A stretch of DNA of 64,000 nucleotides from Akebia trifoliata (taxonomy: Eukaryota; Streptophyta; Magnoliopsida; Ranunculales; Lardizabalaceae). A program made the position numbers and the translations under genes. Location: positions 25,903,288 to 25,967,287 of the forward strand of contig CM030717.1 in NCBI GenBank assembly GCA_017979445.1, read 5' to 3'. The notes under the pieces are model-generated. The model did not search any database. It worked only from the letters and a program-made list of their open reading frames with translations, and was not told the origin of the DNA. Position 1 is the stretch's first letter; each line of letters begins with the position of its first letter. Shown here one piece after another: positions 1-9,580 of the stretch.

Positions 1-977
1 CTATTTTAGTTTCTTTGAGGATCTCCTATAAACACCCCATTTTTGCACTCGCCTGATTAATCAACTCGTCAACCTGATTGCAATGGTTCACAATGATGAA
101 TGTTTATTCCAATACTCTATTTGGTTACTAAATGTGTTTCAGAAATTCGGATGAAGCATCTCAAACAAATAAAACTATAGAAATCACGCTACGCTAGGAA
201 AATATAACCCAAAAGCCTAGAAATCATTATTTTTCAGACAAAAAGAAGTTTCACGATAAAAATCACTAAAAAATGATCAAATTATCAAAATACCCCTAAC
301 CTCAAAACATCCTTAGAGCCTACATTACGCATAGGAAAATCCTTTCGAATACAAAAAAACAACAAATCGAAACAAAATGAACCATTTCACCAATTTTCAC
401 AAAATTCGACAAAATTACGAAAATGCCCATCATAAAGTTCACGATCATTTCGCACAAAAAATTTCATAAATGATACAAAATAATATTCCCATTGAATTCC
501 TTACGAAAAATCGATTCCAAAACATCCTAGAACATTGAAAAATGACTTCAAACATAAAAAATCCTCTTCGAGGGCAAAACGGTAATTTTATAATTTTAAT
601 AATTAAAAATTCTGAAATTAATAATTAAAATATTAATCAATGTAAAATGAAATCCTAATTAAAATTAAAGTCAATCAAGTAAGACTTAAGTCAAAATCCT
701 AAAATCTAGTCAATCAAGTAGGACTTAAGTTAAGACCCTAAAATCAAGTCAATCAAGTAAGACTTAAGTCAAAACCCTAAATTCTAGTCAATCAAGTGAG
801 ACCAAAGTCAAACCCTAACCTTAATAGAATTCTAATTAAACTCTAAAACTATCTAAAAGAATTATAATTAAACTCTAAAACTATCTAAAATAAACATAAT
901 TAAACTCTAAAGCTATCTAAAAGAAACATAATTTAACTCTAACTCTATTTAAATAGCTCTTAAAAAATAAAAAAATC

Positions 978-986
978 TATAAATAG
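978..986 (+). promoter_or_regulatory. LTR TATA box (R1)
   Basis: TATAAATAG lies at the U3/R transition and is followed about 30 bp later by the conserved CCTATTTTCGTAT start region. The same motif is at the same place in the other LTRs. It is the likely core promoter of the element. Confidence 0.75.
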
Positions 987-1319
987 GGGTCTCTAAAACC
1001 TATTTTCGTATCTAAAAATAAATCCGAAGAAAAGTAGGTAAAAAAGTCTCCCTAACCTTCCCCAACCCCTAATTTTGAAGTCCTAACTCCTTACTTAATA
1101 CCAAATCCCAACTTTTGCTAAAAAAACATTCAGAAACCCTTCAAAAATACCTAAAATTCCATCAAAAATTAAGAAGTACTTAGATCTAAGGAAAATATAC
1201 TTCATCTTGGAGATCCGAAGTGGATCCAATAATGGAAACGAAGCAATGAATCACAAGCAAGGAATTTCTCCACCAGTTCTGAGGAACTATCGTTGTGATC
1301 ATCTAGGTATTTTTCATTC

Positions 1320-1320
<1 letters not shown>

Positions 1321-1350
<30 letters not shown>
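1321..1350 (+). repeat. (TTTA)n microsatellite in LTR
   Basis: Perfect TTTA/ATTT tetranucleotide run inside U5 of the R1 LTR. Other LTR copies have only short T/A-rich tracts here, so it expanded in this copy. Confidence 0.9.
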
Positions 1351-1404
1351 GGTCTTTTAGCAATGTAGTTTTATTTTGGAAAAGTAGCGATCGACGTTTA
1401 CCGG

Positions 1405-1437
1405 ACGGGGTTGGTGCCTAACACCTTCCAACCCCGT
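1405..1437 (+). other. Conserved U5 hairpin (R1)
   Basis: A perfect 10-bp stem (ACGGGGTTGG with CCAACCCCGT) encloses a 13-nt loop TGCCTAACACCTT. The same hairpin occurs in all LTR copies that retain U5, at 4266-4300 (minus), 23605-23636 (minus), 38330-38358, 40766-40794 and 56554-56582 (minus), and also near 30575 and 54675. It would lie in the 5' leader of the genomic RNA. Its role is not known to me; packaging, dimerisation or 3'-end formation are possible. Confidence 0.7.
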
Positions 1438-1595
1438 AACTTGATCCCCGAACTTGTATTTTCTTTCGTAGATTTATGTTATTTGCCTTTTAGAGTCAAT
1501 GTTTGGTTCCTAGACCGTAATAATTAGGTGGCGACTCCTAAATCTCAAAAATCAAAAGAGGATTAGCGCACCCCATGGATCGAGGGCACTTTCAG

Positions 1596-1613
1596 TGACA
1601 ACTCCACTAGGGA
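1596..1613 (+). other. Primer-binding site, tRNA-Arg type (R1)
   Basis: TGACAACTCCACTAGGGA sits one base after the LTR. It is a decayed version of TGGCGACTCCGCTGGGGA (seen intact in R3), which is complementary to the 3' end of plant tRNA-Arg(ACG) with CCA. A tRNA-Arg primer is typical of Ogre elements. Confidence 0.75.
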
Positions 1614-4074
1614 TTATTGAGAGCATTGCCAAAACGACCTAGTTATTTTTTACTTTATTTTTTTTTAGTTTGTTTTTTTATTATTTTTAGTTGTTTGTTT
1701 ATTTGTTTATTTTATTTTTATTATTCTTGTTGGCTCAATTATTGATTATTTGTTTAGACTTTGAATATTTGTCTTTGGCATGTTATTTTTTATGGTTCAA
1801 TCAAGGGTCATTTGGAATGACCCTAAATAATGCAAGATTTTAAGAAATTAGTTATATTATGGATGGAGTAACGATTATTGAAGCATGGAGTTTGTTTTTT
1901 TTTTTGTTTTTTTTCTTTTAAGCGTATGGATCTATCCGTTGACAGTATATAAAAGGGGGTTTATTTATTTCTTGAAGCGTATGTTGATCTGTTCGTAGAC
2001 AAAAAAAAAATGTGTTATTGTGTGTTGTTGGCAGCAACAAAAAAAAATGTGCTGGTGTTGTTGGGTGTTGCTATTGTGTGTTGTTGTTGTTACTGTTGGG
2101 TGTTGCTGTTGTGTGTTGTGTTGTTGCTGTTGTGTGTTGTTGGGCAGCAACATATACGAAAAAAAAAATGAGTGTTGTGTGTGCTAACAGCATGTTGGAT
2201 GTTTTGGCAGCAATAAAAAATTGTGTTGGCTGCGAAAAAAAAAAGAATTTCTTTTCTTTAAAATCAATTAGTTTTTTTTTTAATTTTTTTTAAAATAAAA
2301 ATAAAAAAGATATTCATTACTCCAAATCTCAACAACTATCACGCTATCTTCAATTTAATTTTCATTGAAGCCTCTATTTATTTCGGGTCACCCGAAAGCA
2401 TCATTGATTCGATCATAAGAAAGAGTCATTTTTTTTAGTTCATGCTGAAAATAAAAAAAATAAAAAAAAGATTTTTTTTACTTATTGATTATTTTTGTGC
2501 CATAATTTTTGCCTATTCGATGTATCATGATCCTGATTATTATATATGTTGGTATGTATGTCTTGATATGATGGTTTTGATCAATATTCATGTGATATTC
2601 ATATTGTAATGTTCTGATCTGGCCCATAGGCCCATTTATTTGAAAAGGCCTCGAGCATACCCCACTTTGTTTTGCACACACCACTAGCACGTTTATTTTA
2701 TTGGATTGAACATTGCATGTCCTTTATAGCCAACGTGGCACTAGTGCGTGGTCTGGTCTCCTCGGAGATGCGACGTCATTCATGAAAATTACAATTCCAG
2801 TCACGTACCTTAGGGTATATAAAATTAGGGCATCAATACCGTTTGATCAGGTGACTCTGAAAGGTATATCGATGCACCCATACTGGAGCGACCTGAGCCT
2901 TTATCCTATTGTAAGCCGCACAGTCACATGTCCCGATTGCCAACGTAGTACTAGTACGTGGTCGGTCCCCTCGTGGGATGTTAAACCATTTATGAAAGCT
3001 ACAACCCTAAACTCGTACCTATACGAGATATCAAAGATATTCTAAATTTACCAATTGCACTTCTCGATCAAAATCAGTGCCTAAGCGAGATACTGCCCTG
3101 TTGTACCCTACTATACGAGGAGGATAGACTATGTCTATTCTAGACGAGAGATATTTAAGAAGGCCATTGCTAAGCATCATGCGCCACCTCTCAACTGGGG
3201 ATGAAACTGGTTATTTTTGACTTCAGAGAAGTGGGTGGGAGTTTTAGATTATTACCTATACGGTATATCAAACCAAGTCACCACGTATCGTCTGATTGAG
3301 TACGCTCAAGAGGTATATAGGTGTACTTGGGCAAAGGTGGCCAGATAAAAATGCATTGCACATAGTAAGCTTAGAGTCTAGAAACCTCCCTTTAGGTCAC
3401 GACTTGAACTTATCGAGGGTATTCCCGGGTTATTTATTGAATGGGACCTTGTAAATGATGAATGTATGTGAATGATGAGATCAGAATGTATGGTTGTCCT
3501 CAAGGATTAAAATTTTTTATTTTACCTGATTAAAATGGGTACACCAACTCAATAAAGAGTCCATATTAAAAAAAAACTTGGCAATGATTCATAATGACCC
3601 AGTCCATTTCGATCCAACAATCATGCTGGGCCAGGCTATTTAAATCAAAATGGAATTAAATTCTTTTCTAATTCGGGTTTCAACCCATTTTAAAAGAAAT
3701 GTTTTTCTAGAAGATAACATTTTTTCAAAGAAAAGAAGGAAGGAAAAATGATTTACAAAAGATCTATTTTTTTGCATGGACCTTGGAAAATTGCTGAAAT
3801 ATATTTACAAAAAATTTATTTTTTACATGGACTTTGAAAATTACCAAATGTATTTTTCTAAAAAGAAAAATGACTTGTAAAAAAATAATCAGATTTTTGA
3901 AAGTTTTTATTCAATGAAAACATTATTTGTCAATAATTTTTCAGATTGTAATAAAATTATTTTCCTAAATGAATTGGTGCACAAAATTTGATAAAATCTC
4001 AGGGTTCATTTAAAATGTTACCAAGGGGTAAAACTGAAATTGATAATCCACATTTGATGGGGTTACAAGGTTAT
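1614..4074 (+). mobile_element. R1 leader region, no coding capacity
   Basis: This is the untranslated leader of the Ogre-like element. It is poly-T rich at first, then has a G/T-rich simple repeat (2005-2160) built on TGTTGTTG and GCAGCAAC, then a block (2610-3480) conserved with R6 and R3, then an A-rich tract, ending with a segment (3950-4074) that in R6 lies after ORF1 (45170-45280). ORF1 is therefore missing in R1. Short open frames here follow from simple-sequence composition and are not genes. The leader is cut at 4074 by the R2 LTR. Confidence 0.75.
2610..3480 (+). repeat. Conserved leader block with internal duplication
   Basis: This block recurs at 42600-43450 (plus) and about 21480-22270 (minus), and looks better conserved than the flanking leader. 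It contains two related units about 209 bp apart, each opening with GCCAACGT, then CACTAGTGCGTGGTC or the variant TACTAGTACGTGGTC, then GTACC and an ATATA tract. It is noncoding in all three copies. A packaging or transcriptional role is inference. Confidence 0.65.
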
Positions 4075-5879
4075 TGTAGATACGTGGATTTCGTCATTAC
4101 GACGACCACATATACTAAAGTTTGGAGTCGCCACCATTCATATTGTAAGTGGGTGTGAATGGTTACCCGATGTACATTTTTCAAAAAATGACATTTTTGA
4201 CATTTTAGTGACTCGCGACGGATAAAGGGTAATCAAACTTTGAGATTCGGGTAAGCGGCTCGGTTGGAGAAAAGGGAAGGTGTTAGCCACCCTCTTCTCC
4301 CCGTCAAGTGGCGGTAACCTCAAAGAACTCGGTCATTTGACAATAAAGAAAATTGAAAAAAGAAAGTGCCATGTGTCGTGCAGTTGTACCCTAGATATGG
4401 GTTTGCTTTTGGCTAGATCACATGATCATCTCATTGATGGAGATGATCCTTATAGATCCTTAGCCTTGATGATCACACATCCTAAAAATAAGATGAAGAG
4501 AAGAGGGGGATAATAGGAGAGGGATGAAGAGAGGATAGAAAGAAAGGGGGGGTATTTGTTGCACCCACCTTCTATCATTGATCTTCTTTTTCTTCTTCTT
4601 AAATTCTCTTGAGTCCTTAGGGATTTAGAAAGATTACTTTTTTTGTGGAGGATTAGTATGAAATTGGAGAAGAGATGAGGAGAAAAGATGGATTTTTGTT
4701 TTTTTTAGTAAGCCTTGGTAAAGAGAATTGGTAGGATTTTTCTTGTGATAGTGGGTACCATTTTTGAGAAGAAGAGGGTACTTATAGATGTTTGGGGGGG
4801 GGTACTTAGGGGTATAATGGGGTGAAAGGTTAGGAGAAGGGTAATGACATTCTTTTTTAAAGAGGGGGTATGAAATTTGGAGTCTTAAGGGTAGTTTTTG
4901 TAATGAAATGCCCATGGGTGAGGTTTTAATCCAAATGATTTGGATCCTACTCAAATCCATTTGGGTAGAGTGTTTGGTAGGGTGAGATGGGTGATGGTTG
5001 ATGGCAGGAATGTGGATGTAAGAGGGTTGTTTAGAGAAGGAGTGTTAGGTTGGTTGAAGAACGTGAGGTGTGTCGCTTTCGGGGCATGGGTCTGTCCGAG
5101 GTTGGTAGCTTGGTTTTTGAGAGGGTTTAGGGGATGACGACATGTGGCCCCATCTGCTGAGCGGGGCGGTGCTGGGGTTGTGTTGCTTGGTTGATGGTGG
5201 TTGTTTGCTTCGCGCGCCGGGTATGGGTTAGTTCGATGCTGATGGGGGTCTGGGTTGCGCTGCTTTTATTGGACGTATTTTCCGGGCCCTGATCGATTGC
5301 GCTGTCGGCGCTCTGGGTGCTGCTGTGGGTGGTTGCTGGTGTTCGCCCCTGGTGCTGGGTTCGGCTCCGGGGTGGTGATGGGTTGCGGTGTGGGTGGTTG
5401 CTGCTGTTCGCGCCTGGGGCTCTGTTCGGTTCGGGTCGGCTCTGCGTTGCGGTGCTTTTGGCCGGCCGTGCTGTGGGTTCGCTGCCTTATTTTCTCCCCT
5501 GCTGCTGGGGTCGGTGCTTCGCTGCGGGCGGTGCCCGGGCTGCTCCCCTTGTCCCCTTTTTGCTGTTGCGCGGTGCTTGGGTTGCTGGGGTCGTGTTCCT
5601 GCGTTCCGGTTGTGGGTTGGCTCTGCCTGGGGTCTGGCTCGTGGTTTGGTGGGCTTGGGTTTTAGGCGCTTGTCGGTTATTTCCTTTTGCTGGGGTTATT
5701 TTTTGGTTCGCTTTTTGCGGGTCGGTTCGTTTTCGGGTTTGCTGCTCTGGCATCGCTTTCGGTTGCGGGTCCGGTGAAGCCCATCTTTTCGGCCCGCGTT
5801 GCGGTCTTGTGGGCTTTGAATGGGCTTAGGGTGCTTGTGACTTCGGAGATTGGGCGGTGAAGGTAGATGAGGGGTCGGC
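4075..5879 (-). mobile_element. R2 3' LTR (minus strand)
   Basis: Read on the minus strand this has the same plan as the Ogre-like LTRs: TATA box (4781-4786), the U5 hairpin with loop TGGCTAACACCT (4266-4300), the GGTGGCGACTCC motif (near 4125) and an end in CTACA at 4075. The sequence is otherwise clearly different, so it is another Tat-lineage family. Its U3 holds a GC-rich island (5040-5880). The right boundary is uncertain. It follows the integrase remnant on the same strand, as a 3' LTR should. The left flank is GTTAT; no matching duplication was found. Confidence 0.65.
4781..4786 (-). promoter_or_regulatory. LTR TATA box (R2)
   Basis: On the minus strand the sequence reads ATCTATAAGTACCC, matching the position and context of ATCTATAAATAGGG in the other LTRs. 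It separates the GC-rich U3 from R/U5. Confidence 0.5.
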
Positions 5880-5880
5880 A
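5040..5880. other. GC-rich, strand-skewed island in LTR U3
   Basis: Base composition changes abruptly from AT-rich to GC-rich, with G and T enriched on plus (GCTGCTG, TTGCGGTG and similar). Stop codons are rare, so several long frames overlap on both strands; none resembles a protein and they contradict one another. It lies upstream of the R2 LTR TATA box on the minus strand and is best read as U3 sequence or a captured CpG-rich fragment. Confidence 0.6.
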
Positions 5881-6289
5881 TCCCAAGTCTCACATTTTTA
5901 ATTTTTTTAATTTTTTTGCATTTTTTGAAACCATTGATTTGATAAAAAAATGCCACGTGTTGGCAAATCGAGCTTTTTGAGCCCGTTGGAAAATTTTATG
6001 GAGCTTTTGGTATTTTTTTTGGATGTAAGTGTGGAGCGGTGAAGGTTGGGAAGGTGTAGGGTAGTTCAAACCCCTTTGGTGGGTCCTTTAGACCATTGGG
6101 AGGTCTTAGGGGTCTCGATTCAATCAAATTGTCATTTTTCAAATATTTGGGCCCTTGAGGCCCGTTGACCAATTTTGTCAAAAAGTTGATATTTTGAATG
6201 TAGCGAAGTGGATGGGAACATATCGGATCTTTCCATGTGGGCCCGTTAGACCTTTAGGGGATCTTAGGGGTCTCGATTTTGATAAAAGT
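5881..6289 (-). repeat. Diverged tandem units beside R2 LTR
   Basis: About three degenerate units of roughly 120-150 bp share CTTAGGGGTCTCGATT, GGGCCCGTTAGACC-like and GATTTGATAAAA motifs. They lie between the R2 integrase end and the GC-rich U3, so they belong to the 3' UTR or distal U3 of R2. No coding potential. Confidence 0.5.
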
Positions 6290-7532
6290 TCCATACTTTA
6301 ATGTTGTTTTTGACAAACTTCAAGACGTTGCTTTTGGAGCGTAAGAAGCAGCTTCTACCCATTTGGTAAAGTAGTCGATAGCAACGTGAATAAAGCGGTG
6401 CCTGTTTGCAATTTTTGGTGAGATTTGCCCGATGATGTCCATGCCCCAGAGCGAGAAAGGCCAAGGAGTAGTCATATTATGCAGCTCTGAAGGCGGAACA
6501 TTGATCTTGTTGACGTAAATCTGGCACAAATGGCATTTGCGAACATGCTGATAGCAGTCACTTTCCATTATTATCCAGTAATATCCCATCCGCATAATCT
6601 TCTTTGCTAGCATATGACCATTCATATGGGGTCTACAGACTCCCCCATGTACGATCTCGATTAGTCGTTTTTCCTCTGCTTTTGCCACACACCGAAGAAA
6701 GATCTCGTGGTGCGATTTCTTGTACAGAATGCCGTTGCTCAAGAAGAATTACCCTGCCAATCTCTGAATGGTCCTGCGATCGTTCGACGTTGCATCCGAT
6801 GGGAATGTTCGATCTTCAAGATATGCTTTGATATCTGAGTACCATGGCTTTTCTTCGGGTTCTTCTACTTCAATGGGTAAGTAATAGGCCGGCTCATCTT
6901 GAATTCCAATCTCAATTGGGTCGATGACTAGGTCTTTCGAGATACTGATCATAGAAGCGAGTAGCCAATGCATCTGCAAACTGATTTTTAACTCTCGGCA
7001 TGTATGTAAATGAAATCCTGTCAAAGCATGAGCTTAATTCTTCTAGATATTCGTGGTAAGGGACCAGTCTCTGCTCTTGGGTCTTCCATTCTCTAGTCGT
7101 CTGATAGACTACTAGGCTTGAGTCTTCGAAAACGTCGATCTCATCTACTTCAAGGTCTAGTGCTGCTTTCAACCCAGCTATGCATGCTTCGTATTCAACT
7201 TCGTTGTTAGAACATTGAAATTTCAATTTGATGGCAATTGACACGTGGGACCTATCTGGTTTGACCAAGATTGCCCCTATTCCATTTTTTTTCTGATTGA
7301 CTGCTCCGTCGAAGTACATTTTCCAGCCCGATTCCTCATCATCGTCCTCAATTTCAGTGAAGTATGGCTTCATCGGGGAAGTTTGTCTTTAATGGCTCGT
7401 AGTCTGGCTACGGGTGCTCAGCGATGTGATCGACGGTGGCTTGCCCTTTGATGGCCTTTTGAGTTACATAGGTGATGTCAAACTCGGATAATAACAATTG
7501 CCATTTCGCTGTGCGACCTGTTAATGCTGGTT
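6290..7532 (-). pseudogene. R2 RNase H-integrase pol fragment
   Basis: Minus-strand fragment of a Tat-lineage pol gene. Starting at 7532 it reads the end of the RT/RNase H connection (PALTG, then KWQLLLSEFDIT), an RNase H domain opening YFDGAVNQK with EYEACIAGL, FEDSSLVVY and FADALA (four expected acidic residues visible), then the HHCC zinc-finger of integrase (HMNGHMLAKKI, CHLCQIY) and the integrase core start WGMDIIGQ with the first catalytic Asp, FTKWVEAAS, and a degraded KFVKNNI. The core is cut before the second Asp. Frames shift at least twice. It differs clearly from the R4/R6 pol, so it is a separate family. It forms the left arm of the inverted repeat. Confidence 0.85.
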
Positions 7533-7605
7533 ACTAATGCACAGCAGGATGGACCCCCTGAAGTACTTATTGCCATAATGGACCCCCTGAAGTACCTATT
7601 CGAGA
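7533..7605. other. Spacer of inverted repeat
   Basis: It contains ATGGACCCCCTGAAGTAC twice (near 7549 and 7578), a short tandem duplication of the pol codons that precede the right arm. The left arm lacks these codons. The duplication may be a scar of the event that created the inverted repeat. Confidence 0.7.
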
Positions 7606-8793
7606 AACCAGCATTAACAGGTCTTACAACCAAATGGCAATTGTTATTATCCGAGTTTGACATCACCTATGTCACTTAAAAGGCCATCAAATGGCAAGCC
7701 ATCGCCGACCACCTCGTCGAGCACCTGCTGCCAGACTACGAGCCATTAAAGACAAACTTCCCCATGAAGCCATACTAGTCACCGAAATTGAGGACGATGA
7801 TGAGGAATCAGGCTGGAAAATGTACTTCAACGGAGTAGCTAATCAAAAAGAAAACGGAATAGGTCTTAGTCAAACCAGACGGGTCCCACGTGCCAATTGC
7901 CATCAAATTGAAATTCCAATGTTCTAACAACGAGGCTGAATACAAAGCATGCATAGCGGGGTTGAAAGCAGCACTGGACCTTGAGGTAGATGAGATCGAC
8001 ATTTTCGGAGACTCAAGCCTAGTAGTCTATCAGACGACTAGAGAATGGAAGACCCAAGAGTAGAGACTGGTCCTTTACCACGAATATCTAAAAGAATTAA
8101 GCTCATGCTTTGACAGGATTTCATTTACATACATGCCGAGAGTTAAAAATTAGTTTGCAGATGCATTGGCTACGCTCGCTTCTATGATCAGTATCTCGAA
8201 AGACCTAGTCATCACCCAATTGAGATTAGAATTCAAGATGAGCCGGCCTATTACTTACCTATTGAAGTAGAAGAACCTGAAGAAAAGCTATGGTACTCAG
8301 ATATCAAAGTATATCTTGAAGATCGAACCTTCCCATCAGATGCAACGTTGAACGATCGCAGGACCATTCAGAGATTGACAGGGCAATTCTTCTTGAGCAA
8401 CGACATTCTGTACAAGAAATCGCACCACGAGGTCTTACTTCGATGTGTGGCAGAAGCAGAGGAAAAACGACTAATCGAGACCGTATATGGGAGAGTCTGT
8501 AGACCCCATATGAATGGTCATATGCTATCAAAGAAGATTATGCGGATGGGATATTACTGGACAACAATGGAAAGTGACTGCTATCAGTATGTTCGCAAAT
8601 GCCATTTGTGCCAGATTTACGCCAACAAGATCAATGCTCCGCCTTCAGAACCGCATAATATGACTACTCCTTGACCTTTTTCGCTCTGGGGCATGGACGT
8701 TATTGGGCAAATCTCACCAAAAGCTGCAAACGGGCACCGATTTATTCACGTTGCTATTGACTACTTTACTAAATGGGTAGAAGCCACTTCTTG
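7606..8793 (+). pseudogene. Second RNase H-integrase copy, right arm
   Basis: Plus-strand copy of the fragment at 6344-7532: RNase H (YFNGVANQK, with the first catalytic Asp changed to Asn; then EAEYKACIAG, IFGDSSLVVY), the integrase zinc-finger (HMNGHMLSKKI, CHLCQIY) and core start (WGMDVIGQ, FTKWVEA). Stops include CAG-to-TAG and TGG-to-TGA changes (for example TTP followed by TGA where the sister has TPW). It ends abruptly at 8793 inside integrase, where UGT-like coding sequence begins on the same strand. No LTR follows. Confidence 0.85.
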
Positions 8794-9006
8794 GGTCAAG
8801 AGGCATTGCAAGGAAACAAGATGCATTGGTCTGTTGGACCATTCAATCCAATATTCATCGACATCGATGATGAAGGGTCATGTCGACGTCACAAGTACCT
8901 GAATTGGCTCGATACACAACCATTGAATTCAGTCCTATATGTCTCGTTTGGGACCATGACATCGATGGAGGATGAACAGATCAAAGAGCTCGCATTAGAG
9001 AAGTAA
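8794..9006 (+). pseudogene. UDP-glycosyltransferase gene fragment
   Basis: About 68 codons match the middle of plant family-1 UDP-glycosyltransferases, closest in my memory to zeatin O-glucosyltransferase types: HWSVGPFNP, then LNWLDTQPLNSVLYVSFGT and MEDEQIKELAL. These enzymes transfer UDP-sugars to small molecules in the cytosol; this segment spans the N/C domain linker and the start of the C-terminal donor domain. The PSPG donor-binding box and everything downstream are absent, and a stop follows ELALEK. It is fused directly to the integrase arm upstream. It is a fragment, not a gene. Confidence 0.8.
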
Positions 9007-9351
9007 TGTTTTTCATTTCTCATGACATATATTAACTCGTTGGGATTTCTATATATAGTTCACATGGGTAGGACCGTAGGAGGGACTTGTTGCTATTGCT
9101 AAAATATTTTTATGATTGACAAGGCATATTTGTAAGTATAATAATGTGAACAGGTGCAACTGTTGAACCATTCGGATCATATGTTTCAGCCCCAAATGTT
9201 TGGGATAAGACTTTGATGATGATGTGTTTCTTCCAAATTTTCCTCTTAACTAATGGATATATGTCTTCATTCCTTTCAGATATGCCTGTGAGCAAGTCAT
9301 TGTACACATTAAGCTATATGTGTACACATTGAGGTATAATTTTTTGACAAG
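9007..9351. other. Spacer between UGT and CRK fragments
   Basis: AT-rich, no coding signal. On the minus strand at about 9195-9225 it holds AAGTCTTATCCCAAAC and TTTGGGGC, resembling a dispersed repeat tail common in plant intergenic DNA. The last bases TTTTTTGACAAG could be the 3' splice site of the CRK exon that follows. Confidence 0.4.
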
Positions 9352-9580
9352 CGAAGTGATGAGATGCTTCCACATTGGGCTATTATGTGTTCAAGATGTT
9401 GCAGATAGGCCAACAATGGAAACTGTGGTTCTTATGCTCGGTAGCTATTCTGGCACTCTTTCCCAACCTTTACCACCTACATTTTGCGTGCATGGTAGAA
9501 TGAAGTCAAACATGCCCATGAGTGATTTAACACCGCCATCAACTGTGAATGAGGTGACAAATACTGAGCTATACCCTTGA
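9352..9580 (+). pseudogene. Cysteine-rich receptor-like kinase, last-exon fragment
   Basis: About 75 codons match the C-terminal end of plant CRK (DUF26) or related S-domain receptor kinases: EVMRCFHIGLLCVQ, VADRPTMETVVLMLGS, then the tail ending VNEVTNTELYP. In the family the tail normally ends TELYPR; here CGA has become TGA, so the last Arg is lost. This is subdomain XI and the C-terminal tail of the cytoplasmic kinase; no other kinase exon is seen upstream. The start follows a plausible AG splice acceptor. It sits between UGT and HSP90 fragments on the same strand, suggesting capture by a transposon. Confidence 0.82.

Larger units (their letters stand above)
27..1594 (+). mobile_element. 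R1 5' LTR, Ogre-like Ty3/gypsy
   Basis: This is a long terminal repeat of about 1.57 kb. It begins with a slightly decayed TGTAGACACCCC (first bases TATAAACACCCC) and ends in CTTTCA, directly before a primer-binding site. It aligns along its length with the LTRs at 29240, 36880, 39344 and 53308 (plus) and 23448 and 56397 (minus). U3 carries short repeats of the AGTCAATCAAGTAAGACT type, then a TATA box, and U5 has a strong hairpin. The AACTCTATC-rich stretch before the TATA box is shared best with the LTR at 29240, so these two belong to one subfamily. The 5 bp before it (TCTCC) do not match the bases after 30762, so I cannot prove they are ends of one insertion. Confidence 0.88.
6344..8793. 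repeat. 1.19-kb inverted repeat with 73-bp spacer
   Basis: The left arm 6344-7532 and right arm 7606-8793 are reverse complements of one another with only about 1 bp difference in length. Both encode the same RNase H-integrase segment, and their proteins look roughly 85-90% identical by eye. The spacer is 7533-7605. LTR retrotransposition does not produce this arrangement by itself. Any transcript crossing it would fold into a long hairpin. Confidence 0.9.

Noticed and set aside
2012..2293. 93-codon frame rich in Cys, Val and Leu
   Set aside because: It is a translation of a TGTTGTTG simple repeat in the R1 leader; not conserved in R3 or R6.
5255..5829. Several overlapping open frames of 130-170 codons (both strands) as genes
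   Set aside because: They arise from GC-rich, stop-poor composition, overlap in conflicting phases and show only low-complexity Cys/Gly/Leu/Trp-rich proteins.
9195..9240. SINE or LINE tail (AAGTCTTATCCCAAAC)
   Set aside because: The phrase is common in plant intergenic repeats, but no promoter boxes, ends or target duplication were found.
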